Assembly (NCBI GenBank): GCA_963678445.1
Contig: OY782877.1
Span: forward strand, 3,100,001 to 3,164,000
From: G963678445 sp963678445
GTDB taxonomy: Bacteria > Hydrogenedentota > Hydrogenedentia > Hydrogenedentales > G963678445
Reading direction: 5' to 3'
Length of the DNA: 64,000 nt
Part shown: piece after piece, positions 51,978 through 60,244 of the stretch
How the letters are laid out: the number at the start of each line of letters is the position of its first letter
How positions within the stretch are numbered: position 1 is the stretch's first letter
The notes under the pieces: generated by a model
The model's database searches: none
What the model was told of the DNA's origin: nothing
The model's input: only the letters and a program-made list of their open reading frames with translations
Translations under genes and position numbers: made by a program

Positions 51978-52053
51978 TGGTGAACGGGGTGGGGCTCGAA
52001 CCCACGGCCACCGGATTAAAAGTCCGATGCTCTACCAACTGAGCTACCCGTCC
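51978..52053 (-). tRNA. tRNA-Lys (TTT)
   Basis: On the minus strand, acceptor GGACGGG pairs with CCCGTTC (one G-U). The D-arm is AGCTCAGTTGGTAGAGC, the anticodon loop CTTTTAA gives TTT (plus-strand 52018-52020), and the T-loop is TTCGAGC. The discriminator is A and CCA is encoded. It converges on hsdS. Confidence 0.96.
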
Positions 52054-52160
52054 ACAACCGTTTTTTGCAAGGCAAAGTATGGGTCTGCTCTTGCAAACGG
52101 GAACAACAGTGTAGCAAATAAAAAGGGGGGAATGCAAATTTATTTGAAAGGGAGAATGAA

Positions 52161-52190
52161 GAGGGGGGCAGAGGGCGGGGGGGGGGGAGG
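52161..52190 (+). other. G-rich tract with an 11-G homopolymer
   Basis: Runs of 6, 3, 11 and 2 G separated by one to four bases could form a quadruplex. The 11-G run (52177-52187) is also prone to slippage and to sequencing error. Confidence 0.55.
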
Positions 52191-52194
52191 AAGC

Positions 52195-52314
52195 TTTAGT
52201 GGTTGATACGCCGAAAGCTGTCATAAAAAACGGAATTTTATAATGGTCACGAAGGGTAAGGACTATATTCATAGTGTCTGTGGCGCTGGCCATTGGCTTG
52301 TGGTATGGTCTGGT
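52195..52314 (+). repeat. Dispersed intergenic repeat, diverged copy E
   Basis: The opening TTTAGTGGTTGA, TCATAAAAAACGGAATTTT and GGTCACGAAGGGTAAGGAC are clear. The 3' hairpin has decayed to CTTGTGGTATGGTCTGG. Confidence 0.65.
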
Positions 52315-52696
52315 TGCCTGTGGGCGTGGGATCGCTGGGTATTGGAATGCAAAAAACGCTTTTCTCGTAGTATGTTCGTTTTTGGGAATTGTTCTGGTGA
52401 GTGGTGCGCTTGTGTTTGCAGGCTGGTGTTGGGAGGGGAGGCGGGGATGGGCTGTGATTGACTTACATGGTGGTGGACAATATAATAGGGTTGGTTATTT
52501 TGGTGCTTGCCCGGCAATAGGTTCGGGGAAGACAAGGACTTAGGTTAGAAGCTTAGTACGCGTCTTAAATGACGGTTGAGATATTGTATGGATGTGTATC
52601 GCAGTATCGCGACTGGGATTTGCTGGAATGGGGGCGACGTTTTGATGCGTCGCCGGGAGTGCTAATCCTCTGATAGTGCCTTTTTTCTTCCCTCCG

Positions 52697-52724
52697 TTGC
52701 CTGGTTAAGGGGTAAAGATAGATT
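52697..52724 (+). promoter_or_regulatory. Weak promoter candidate for rny
   Basis: TTGCCT (52697-52702), a 16-base spacer and TAGATT (52719-52724) lie 33 bases upstream of the rny start. Each box matches four of six consensus bases. Confidence 0.3.
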
Positions 52725-52757
52725 AAATTCCCGTTAAATTGGGATGGAGGATGGTAT

Positions 52758-54323
52758 ATGTCAAACCCACTGGTCCTGGTGTTAGGGCTTGGGGTCGGTT
52801 TTTTGTCTGGTTTTGTGGTGAGTCTTGTGAGTGCGCGTATTCGCAGCAGTAGTGTTGTGGGGCGTGCAAAACGGGATGCTGCGCAGACAATTACGAATGC
52901 GGAGCGCGATGCCGCTGCGATGGTTCGTGACGCGAAGACCCATGTGAAAGAGTTGGAAATTGATTTGCGCGCCCAGCTGGAGAAGGAAGGGCGTGAGCAG
53001 CGTAAGGAGATTGCGGCGCTTGAGAAGCGTATTGTGACGAAGGAGGAGACGTTGGATAAGCGGGCGCAGTCGTTGGATAAGACGGCGGCGGAGTTGAATG
53101 GGCAGGAGCGGGAAATGGTGCGGCGGGAGAAGGTGTTGGAGAAGGAACAGGAGAAGTTGGAGGCGTTGCGTGCGGAGCAGATGCGTAAGCTGGAGGCGAT
53201 TGCGGGGTTGACGGCGGATCAGGCGCGCAAGGAGTTGTTTACGCAGTTGGAGACGGAGGTGAAGCGGGATGCGGCGTTGCGCCTGAAGCGTACGGAGGAT
53301 GAGTTGCGGGAGAATTCGGAGAAGAAGGCGCGGTGGATTATTGGCGAGGCGTTGCAGCGTTGTGCGGCGGATCATGTGGCGGAAACGACGGTGTCGGTGG
53401 TGAATTTGCCGAATGATGATATGAAGGGGCGTATTATTGGTCGTGAGGGGCGTAATATCCGTGCGTTGGAGAATGCGACGGGTATTAATGTGATTATTGA
53501 TGATACGCCGGAAGCAGTAATTCTGTCGGGCTTTGATCCGATTCGTCGTCAGGTGGCGCGTATTGCGTTGGAGCGCCTGATTCAGGATGGACGTATTCAT
53601 CCGGCGCGTATTGAGGAGATGGTGGAGAAGGTGAATGAGGAGATGGCGAAGACGATTAAGGAGCGAGGGGAGCAGGCTTGTCTTGAGGTGGATGTGCATG
53701 GTCTCCATCCGGAAATTGTTAAGCTTTTGGGCCGGTTGAGTTTCCGTACTTCCTATGGGCAGAATGTGTTGCAGCATTCGCAGGAGGTTTGCCATTTGTC
53801 AGGTATCATGGCGGCGGAGTTGGGGGTGAATGTGGCGGAGACGAAGCGTGCGGGCCTGATTCATGATATTGGTAAGGCGTTGACGCATGAGGTGGAGGGG
53901 TCGCACGCGGTGCTGGGGCATGATTTGGCCAAGCGCTATGGCGAGAATGAAGTGGTTGCGAATGCGATTGGCGCGCACCATACGGAAATGCCGATGGATT
54001 CGTTGACGGCAGTGTTGGTGCAGGCGGCGGATGCGCTTTCTGCGGCGCGTCCGGGTGCGCGTAGCGAGACGATGCAGAATTATATCAAGCGCCTGGAGCA
54101 GCTGGAGAAGATTGCGGATGAATTCCCTGGAGTGGAGAATTCGTTTGCGATTCAGGCGGGGCGTGAGATTCGTATTGTAGTGGAGCCCGAGCAGATTAGT
54201 GATGCTGAGGCGGCTTCGTTGGCGCGGGATGTGGCGCGTAAGGTGGAGGCGGAGATGACGTATCCGGGACAGATCCGGGTGACGGTGGTGCGTGAGACGC
54301 GTGCGGTTGAGTTGGCGCGATAA
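52758..54323 (+). CDS. rny: Ribonuclease Y
   Basis: RNase Y is a membrane-anchored endoribonuclease that starts mRNA decay. The 521-residue protein begins with a membrane helix (LVLVLGLGVGFLSGFVVSLVSA). A long coiled coil follows (about 35-190, rich in Glu/Lys and Ala). The KH domain contains KGRIIGREGRNIRALENATG near 220. The HD domain has HSQEVCHLSGIMAAELG and the metal-binding pair in AGLIHDIGKALTHEVEGSH near 367, with GAHH further on. GGAGG lies 8 bases before ATG 52758. The next gene is ymdB, a common neighbour of rny. Third positions are strongly G/T biased. Confidence 0.96.
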   Translation: MSNPLVLVLGLGVGFLSGFVVSLVSARIRSSSVVGRAKRDAAQTITNAERDAAAMVRDAKTHVKELEIDLRAQLEKEGREQRKEIAALEKRIVTKEETLDKRAQSLDKTAAELNGQEREMVRREKVLEKEQEKLEALRAEQMRKLEAIAGLTADQARKELFTQLETEVKRDAALRLKRTEDELRENSEKKARWIIGEALQRCAADHVAETTVSVVNLPNDDMKGRIIGREGRNIRALENATGINVIIDDTPEAVILSGFDPIRRQVARIALERLIQDGRIHPARIEEMVEKVNEEMAKTIKERGEQACLEVDVHGLHPEIVKLLGRLSFRTSYGQNVLQHSQEVCHLSGIMAAELGVNVAETKRAGLIHDIGKALTHEVEGSHAVLGHDLAKRYGENEVVANAIGAHHTEMPMDSLTAVLVQAADALSAARPGARSETMQNYIKRLEQLEKIADEFPGVENSFAIQAGREIRIVVEPEQISDAEAASLARDVARKVEAEMTYPGQIRVTVVRETRAVELAR

Positions 54324-54341
54324 ACGAGCTTAAATGTTGGA

Positions 54342-54383
54342 CGCGGCTCGGGGAAGGGAAGGAACCCCTTTTTCCGGGCCGCG
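54342..54383 (+). terminator. Long hairpin between rny and ymdB
   Basis: CGCGGC (54342-54347) pairs with GCCGCG (54378-54383). Inner pairing includes AAGGG with CCCTT, giving an extended stem with a T5 bulge. It may attenuate transcription into ymdB. Confidence 0.5.
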
Positions 54384-54404
54384 CATTGGTAGATAGCACG
54401 ACTT

Positions 54405-55187
54405 ATGAAGATACTTTTTGTGGGTGATATTGTCGGGCGACCGGGGCGGCACAGTGTGGCGCGTTGGTTGCCGGAACTCTGTGAGACGCATGGGGTGGAT
54501 TGGGTGTTGGCGAATGCGGAGAATGCGGCGGGGGGGACGGGAGCGACACCGGCGGTGTTGAAGGAGTTGGAGTCGGCGGGTGTGGATGCGTTTACGATGG
54601 GGAATCATGTCTGGCGTAAGCAATTGCTTGTGCCGTTGCTGGATAGCAGCGATACGATTGTACGTCCGGCCAATTATCCAGCGGGTGTCCCTGGACGGGG
54701 TGCGATGGTGATGGAGACGCCGGGGGGCGTGAAGGTGGGGGTGGTGAATTTGCTGGGACGTGTGTATATGGAGGCGTTGGAGTGTCCGTTTGCGGCGGCG
54801 GATCGGGCTTTGGCGGCATTGTCGGAGGAGACGTCGCTGATCTTGGTGGATATGCATGCGGAGGCTACGTCGGAGAAGGTGGCGTTGGGTTGGCATCTGG
54901 ATGGGCGTTGTACGGCGGTGTTGGGTACGCATACGCATGTGCAGACGGCGGATGAGTGGGTGTTGCCGGGGGGCACGGCGTATATTACGGATGTGGGGAT
55001 GTGTGGCCCGATGCATAGTGTGATTGGGGTGGAGCGGGAGATTGTGATTAACAAGTTTTTGACGGGTATGCCGAAGCGTTTTACGGTGGCGCGGGGGCCG
55101 TTGATGTTTAATGCGGTGTTGTTGGAGGTGGATGAGGAAAGTGGGCGTGCGGTGGCGATACGTCGTATTTTCTGTCGTGAATCCTGA
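54405..55187 (+). CDS. ymdB: YmdB-family metallophosphoesterase
   Basis: YmdB proteins are dimetal phosphodiesterases acting on cyclic nucleotides and are usually encoded beside rny. The metal-ligand motifs are present: Asp8 in LFVGDIVGRPG, Glu39-Asn40 in NAENAAGGTG, Asn67-His68 in MGNHVW, then VDMHAEATSEK and GTHTHVQTAD with its paired His residues. The end MCGPMHSVIGVE is also characteristic. The length of 260 is typical. It is cytoplasmic with no signal peptide. Whether it modulates RNA decay or signalling here is inferred from the neighbour rny. smc follows 37 bases later. Confidence 0.94.
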   Translation: MKILFVGDIVGRPGRHSVARWLPELCETHGVDWVLANAENAAGGTGATPAVLKELESAGVDAFTMGNHVWRKQLLVPLLDSSDTIVRPANYPAGVPGRGAMVMETPGGVKVGVVNLLGRVYMEALECPFAAADRALAALSEETSLILVDMHAEATSEKVALGWHLDGRCTAVLGTHTHVQTADEWVLPGGTAYITDVGMCGPMHSVIGVEREIVINKFLTGMPKRFTVARGPLMFNAVLLEVDEESGRAVAIRRIFCRES

Positions 55188-55224
55188 TGGGGCGGGTGTG
55201 AACCAAACGGAATAAACGCAAGAT

Positions 55225-58200
55225 ATGCATTTCAAACAAATCGAGTTGCACGGTTTCAAATCCTTTGCGGATCGGACGCAGGTGAATCTGGATCATGGCG
55301 TTACGGCGATCGTAGGGCCTAATGGCTGTGGCAAGAGTAATATTCTGGACGCGTTGCGGTGGGCATTGGGTGAGCAGAGCGCCAAGGCGTTGCGTGGTTC
55401 GCACATGCAGGATGTGATCTTCAATGGGAGTGAGCATCGTCCGCCGACGGGTATGGCGGAGGTGACGTTGAGTTTTGATAATAGCGATGGGCGTCTTCCG
55501 GTGGATTTTACGGAGGTGCAGATTACACGACGGGTTTACCGTTCGGGTGAGAGTGAGTATTTGCTGAACAAGGCGCCGTGCCGTTTGCGGGATATCCAGG
55601 AATTGTTTATGGATACGGGCATTGGGACCAATGCGTATTCTCTGATTGGACAGGGAAAGATTGACATGGTGCTGAGTTCGAAGCCGGAGGATCGCCGGTT
55701 CCTGTTTGAGGAGGCGGCGGGCATTATCAAATACAAGTCGCGTAAGCGGGTGGCGATTCGTAAGCTGGATTCTGCGGAGCAAAATTTGCTGCGTTTGGGC
55801 GATATTATTGCCGAGGTGCAGCGTCAGATGCGTTCGTTGAAGCGTCAGGTGAATGCGGCGATTCGCCATCGTGAGTTGACGGAGGTGTTGCGTGAGCTGG
55901 AGATTCGTAATGCCTGGTTGCAGTTTAATGAGCTGTCGGGGCAGATTACGGATTTGAAGGATCGGTATGCGGTGGCGGAGAAGGTGTATGCGGAGTCTTC
56001 GTCGGAGATGGGTACGCATGAGGCGCGTTTGGAGGAGTTGAATTTAAAGCGAATCGAGTTTGAGCGGATGCTGTTGGCACGTCGTGATGGCGAGCATCAG
56101 GTGGATTCGGAGATGGAGAAGCTGGAGAGCCGGATTGCGTTGTTGCGTAAGGAGATTGATTTTTCGAAGCAGCGTCAGGAGCAGGCGTTGAAGGAGCGAG
56201 AAGAGTTTGAAGAGCGGGCAGCGTCGATCCAGGAGTCGCAGGGAACGACGGGAGTGCAGGCGACGGAGTTGCAGAAGGAGATTGGAGCCCTGCAGGATGC
56301 GTTGAATGTGAAGCAGGAGGAGTATAAGGCGACGGCGGAGCGGGTGGCGCAGGCGGATGCGGGGTTGGATGGGATGCGGGCGAAGGCGTTGGAGGCGTTG
56401 AATACGCGCAATAAGACGGAGACGGAGTTGGAGACGATTGGGGTGAATTTATCGAACGTGGATACGCAGTTGGAGGCTATCTACGGGCGTCAGGATAATC
56501 AGAATACGCGTCATGAGAGTTTGTCGCAGGACTTGCAGCAGGCGCAGAAGAGCCATACGGAAAAGCAGCGGGAGTTGACGGAGACGGTGGAGGCGCGTCA
56601 GGCGGCGCAGGGGCAGCGTACGGAACTGTCGGAGAAGATGCAGAAGCTGAATGAGGAGTGGCAGAACCTGCGTGAGAAGAAGAGCAGCCAGGAGGCGCGT
56701 CTGGTTTCGTTGCGTGAGTTGCGTGACAGCTATGAGGGCTTTGCAACGGGCGTGCGGGCTATCATGATGGCCAAGCAGAAGAATTATGCGGAGGTGCAGG
56801 GCATTATTGGGCCGGTGGGCGATCTGCTTTCGACGGATAAGGAGTATGAGCGGGCGATCGAGGCGGCGTTGGGCGGTAACATTAATAATGTGGTGGTGGA
56901 AGAAGCGGATGCGGCGAAGTCGGCGATTGGCTTTTTGAAGAAGCATAAGGCGGGGCGGGTGACGTTTCTGCCGTTGGACACGATCCGTCCCAGTAGCCAT
57001 GATGATGCGGATGTCTTGCGAGGTTTTCCGGGAGTGATCGGCAAGGCGATTAATTATGTGCAGACGGATGTGCGGGTGATGCCGGCGTTGGAGTATCTGC
57101 TGTTTAACACGGTGATCGTGGCGACGATTGACGATGCAATTCGTATTGCGCGTTCGGAACGTCGTTTCCCACGGTTGGTGACGCTGGATGGTGAGGTAGT
57201 TTCGTCGGCGGGTGCGGTGACAGGTGGACGTACGAAGCATGACCGGGGCGGTTTGCTGGGCCGGAGTGCGGAAATTGATGAGCTGGAAAGTGCGGTTTCT
57301 CGTGCTGGAAAACGAATCCAGACGATTGGCGGTGAGGCGCAGCAGTTGACGTTGACGTTGCAGGAGCTGACGCAGAAGATTAAGTCGCTTTCGGATACGG
57401 AGTCGACGTGCCGCGCGGAGATGAATGATGTTGGGGTGGTGTTAGCGCGTCTTACGACGGAGATGGAAAACATTACGCAAAGTGGGGAGCAGTTGGGGCA
57501 GGAGCGCGATGCGTTATTGGCGCGGCGTGAGGCGTTGGAGGAGCAGCGCAAGGTGGCACAGGCGCGGGTGAGCGCGATTGAGGGTGATGATGCGATATTG
57601 AAGAAGCAGATAGCGGAGTCGCAGGAGGCTGCGGCTACGGTGCGCCAGGCGTTGTCGACCTGTTCGGATGAGTTGGCGGATTTGCGGGTGCAGTTGGCGG
57701 GCCTGACGCAGAGTATGGAGGAGGCGGAGCGTAACAAGATGCGTGAGCAACGTGAGCATGATGATGCGTTGCGTGAGGCGCACCGGCGTTTGGAACAGGT
57801 GGAGCAGTTGAAGGAGAAGGAGAAGGAGTTTGAGTCGGCGATTGCGGATAATGTGGAGCGGGTGAAGGCGCTTTCGGAGACGAAGGAGGATGCGCATGGG
57901 AAGGTTTTGGAAGCGCAGCAGCAGCAGCAGGCGTTGATTGAGGAGGCGGAGAAGGTAACGGCGACGTTGAAGGAGTTGCGGGTGAAGACGGCGGAGAGTC
58001 AGAAGGAGGTGCATTCGCTGGAGCTGGCGTTGTCGCATAAGGAAGATAGGGTCTCCTTTTTCCAGGAACGTATTCTTTCGGAATATAACTTGGCGCTGGC
58101 CTCTCTGGACGAGAAAGAGGTAGGGGCGGATGAGTATGATGAGAAAGAGCGCGAGAAGCTAATCGAACAGTACCGCAAGAAGCTGCAGCAGTTGGGTACG

Positions 58201-58812
58201 GTGAATTTGATGGCGATTGAGGAGTATGAGGAGCTGGAGAAGCGGGATGCGTTTTTGGTGACGCAGGAGGCGGATTTGCGCAAGGCTAAGGAAACGTTGC
58301 TTTCGGTGGTAGATCGTATCGACAAGACGATCCGTGAGATGTTTATGGAGACTTTTAATACGGTCAGTGAACATTTCAAGGAGTTTTTCCGTAGCTTGTT
58401 TAACGGGGGACAGGCGCGTATTTTCCTGGTGGATGAAAATGATCCGCTGGAGAGTGGGATTGAGATCGAGGCGCGGCCTCCAGGCAAAAAACCGCAGACC
58501 ATTTCGTTGCTTTCTGGTGGTGAGCAGGCAATGACGGCGATCGCGTTGTTGTTTAGTATCTTTAAAACCAAGCCGAGTCCGTTTTGCGTGCTGGACGAGG
58601 TGGACGCGCCGTTGGATGATGCCAATATTGGCCGTTTTTTGCGTATGGTGGACGGTTTTGTGGAGCACAGCCAGTTCATCATGATCACGCACAGCAAACA
58701 GACGATGTCGCATGCAAATGCACTGTTTGGTGTGACGCAGCAGGAGCGGGGCGTGTCGCAGTTGGTCTCGGTGCGTTTTGATGAGATTGAAAAATCGGAT
58801 ACGGCGGCATGA
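55225..58812 (+). CDS. smc: SMC, chromosome segregation ATPase
   Basis: SMC is the condensin ATPase that compacts and resolves the chromosome. The 1,195-residue product has Walker A GPNGCGKSN at 31-39, the Q-loop/arm region LIGQGKIDMVLSSKPEDRR, and a long coiled coil. The hinge covers about 505-665 (YEGFATGVRAIMMAKQ, GVIGKAINYV, VVSSAGAVTGGR). A second coiled coil follows, then signature LSGGEQAMTAIALLFSI near 1095 and Walker B FCVLDEVDAPLDDAN. No scpA or scpB partner is in the window. Its stop overlaps the start of a glycosyltransferase gene. Confidence 0.97.
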   Translation: MHFKQIELHGFKSFADRTQVNLDHGVTAIVGPNGCGKSNILDALRWALGEQSAKALRGSHMQDVIFNGSEHRPPTGMAEVTLSFDNSDGRLPVDFTEVQITRRVYRSGESEYLLNKAPCRLRDIQELFMDTGIGTNAYSLIGQGKIDMVLSSKPEDRRFLFEEAAGIIKYKSRKRVAIRKLDSAEQNLLRLGDIIAEVQRQMRSLKRQVNAAIRHRELTEVLRELEIRNAWLQFNELSGQITDLKDRYAVAEKVYAESSSEMGTHEARLEELNLKRIEFERMLLARRDGEHQVDSEMEKLESRIALLRKEIDFSKQRQEQALKEREEFEERAASIQESQGTTGVQATELQKEIGALQDALNVKQEEYKATAERVAQADAGLDGMRAKALEALNTRNKTETELETIGVNLSNVDTQLEAIYGRQDNQNTRHESLSQDLQQAQKSHTEKQRELTETVEARQAAQGQRTELSEKMQKLNEEWQNLREKKSSQEARLVSLRELRDSYEGFATGVRAIMMAKQKNYAEVQGIIGPVGDLLSTDKEYERAIEAALGGNINNVVVEEADAAKSAIGFLKKHKAGRVTFLPLDTIRPSSHDDADVLRGFPGVIGKAINYVQTDVRVMPALEYLLFNTVIVATIDDAIRIARSERRFPRLVTLDGEVVSSAGAVTGGRTKHDRGGLLGRSAEIDELESAVSRAGKRIQTIGGEAQQLTLTLQELTQKIKSLSDTESTCRAEMNDVGVVLARLTTEMENITQSGEQLGQERDALLARREALEEQRKVAQARVSAIEGDDAILKKQIAESQEAAATVRQALSTCSDELADLRVQLAGLTQSMEEAERNKMREQREHDDALREAHRRLEQVEQLKEKEKEFESAIADNVERVKALSETKEDAHGKVLEAQQQQQALIEEAEKVTATLKELRVKTAESQKEVHSLELALSHKEDRVSFFQERILSEYNLALASLDEKEVGADEYDEKEREKLIEQYRKKLQQLGTVNLMAIEEYEELEKRDAFLVTQEADLRKAKETLLSVVDRIDKTIREMFMETFNTVSEHFKEFFRSLFNGGQARIFLVDENDPLESGIEIEARPPGKKPQTISLLSGGEQAMTAIALLFSIFKTKPSPFCVLDEVDAPLDDANIGRFLRMVDGFVEHSQFIMITHSKQTMSHANALFGVTQQERGVSQLVSVRFDEIEKSDTAA

Positions 58813-59957
58813 GTGGGGGTGATGTGCTAAGGGTATTGCACCTGTTTAGCAATTGTAAGTGGACGGGACCTGCAGAGCCGGCATTGAATTTGTGTCTGGC
58901 GTTGCGTGCACGGGGGGTGCAGGCGCAGTTTGCGTGTGCGCCTGATGCGGGACGTTCCATCAATAAAATTGTGGAGACGGCGAGAGATCGTGGTTTGGAG
59001 CCGGTGCTTGATTTTCATCTTTCAAAGCATCGTCGTTGGTGGAAGGATGGTCAGGATCGCCGTCGTTTGTATCGGTTTTTGCAGGAAAACCCCGTAGATA
59101 TCATCCATTGTCACTTGGATAATGATCACGCCCTGGCGGCAGCAGTAGCGCCGTCATTCCACATTCCCATTGTGCGTTCCAGTTATACCGGAACAGGCTT
59201 TGCCCCCACACGGCGCTCACGCAAATTGTTTGAGCACACGGATTGGTTGCTGCAACCGTCTGAGGTGGCGGCGCAAAAAGATGCGCAGACCTTTGGTTAT
59301 TCGCAGGCTCATATGACGGTGACGCCAGGGGCGGTGGATACGCAACGTTTTGATCCAACTCGGGAAACGCCGGATGGGCGGCGTTGGCTGAATGTGCCGT
59401 CGGATGCTTTTGTGGTGGGTATTGTGGCGCGTATGCAGACGCATCGGCATTATGAAGAGTTGTTTCAGGCCTTTCGCAAGTTAGTGGACGCTGTTCCCAA
59501 GGCGCATCTGATTGTGGTGGGACGTGGCACCAAACAGGAACAGGTGGGGATGCAGCCGGTACGGGAATTGGGGCTGGATGAGCACGTTCATTTTTCCGGT
59601 TATGTCGATGGCGAAAATTACGTGGGCATGTTGCGCGCGTTTGACGTGGGCGTTTTTCTTACGCCCGGTTCCGACGGTACTTGTCGCGCTGCTCGAGAGA
59701 TTCTGGCGATGGCTAAGCCGATGGTCGTGGCCGATCGCGGCATGCTGTGCGAAATCGTGCCGGACCAGCAGTGTGGTTATGTGGTGGATACGGGGGCCGA
59801 CCCCCTTTTTGAAGCGTTGTTGCGCTTGGCGCAGGATCGCCAGCTGCGTTTCCAGTTGGGACAACAAGCTCGTCAACGTGCGGAAGAAGTTTATTCCCTC
59901 CAACACCAGAGCGAGCTGGTACATGATGTGTACGTACAGCTTTTAGGAGGGGGCTAA
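58809..59957 (+). CDS. Glycosyltransferase family 4 (group 1)
   Basis: A GT-B fold glycosyltransferase of 382 residues, probably building a surface glycan. The N-terminal acceptor half has VLHLFSNCKWTGPAEPALNLCLALRARG in overlapping parts and VDIIHCHLDNDHALA. The donor half opens VVGIVARMQTHRHYEELFQAF and contains HLIVVGRGT, HVHFSGYVDGENYVGMLRAFDVGVF and the donor-site region GSDGTCRAAREILAMAKPMVV, where family 4 members hold the E-x7-E type motif. The gene overlaps smc by four bases, an unusual pairing that probably reflects operon packing. Given waaA in the window, an LPS or cell-surface role is plausible; donor and acceptor are unknown. Confidence 0.88.
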   Translation: MSGGDVLRVLHLFSNCKWTGPAEPALNLCLALRARGVQAQFACAPDAGRSINKIVETARDRGLEPVLDFHLSKHRRWWKDGQDRRRLYRFLQENPVDIIHCHLDNDHALAAAVAPSFHIPIVRSSYTGTGFAPTRRSRKLFEHTDWLLQPSEVAAQKDAQTFGYSQAHMTVTPGAVDTQRFDPTRETPDGRRWLNVPSDAFVVGIVARMQTHRHYEELFQAFRKLVDAVPKAHLIVVGRGTKQEQVGMQPVRELGLDEHVHFSGYVDGENYVGMLRAFDVGVFLTPGSDGTCRAAREILAMAKPMVVADRGMLCEIVPDQQCGYVVDTGADPLFEALLRLAQDRQLRFQLGQQARQRAEEVYSLQHQSELVHDVYVQLLGGG

Positions 59958-60244
59958 ACGCGCTGTCTTTGTTGTACCATGTGAACGCCCTATCTATGAA
60001 CGCTGCTCAATGTATCGGGTCTTTCTGTATTCAGGGCTGCTACCGTTCAATACATTTTTTTCAATTGGGAATAGTTGGAGCGTATTTCTTTGTTTCGTTT
60101 AACAATATCCATACAAAGAGGCTTGTAATATACGCAGGTGGACAATGGCATGGGCAGCGAGTATGCTTTTATGTATGGTTTTGGCTACGTAATTATCTGT
60201 GTCAGGCCCAAGGATAATTAAGACCGAGAAAGAGGAAAAGGTTT

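Larger units (their letters stand above)
52054..52757 (+). other. Long intergenic region between tRNA-Lys and rny
   Basis: About 700 bases without a well-supported gene. It holds a G-rich tract (52161-52190), dispersed repeat copy E (52195-52314) and a weak promoter candidate before rny. A hydrophobic 89-codon frame at 52274 overlaps the repeat and lacks a good ribosome site. Confidence 0.5.

Noticed and set aside
45608..52053. Attachment-site duplication of a tRNA 3' end around the hsd locus
   Set aside because: I found no direct repeat of the tRNA-Leu or tRNA-Lys 3' ends at the other border and no integrase gene.
52274..52543. A hydrophobic 89-codon frame before rny
   Set aside because: It starts inside repeat copy E at a GTG with no well-placed ribosome site. 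It has membrane-like segments but no recognisable family, so it is left out as a gene.
59969..60217. An 82-codon frame between the glycosyltransferase and the HydG-like gene
   Set aside because: No ribosome site and an unstructured Cys/Phe-rich product; the gap otherwise shows only the ribosome site of the next gene.
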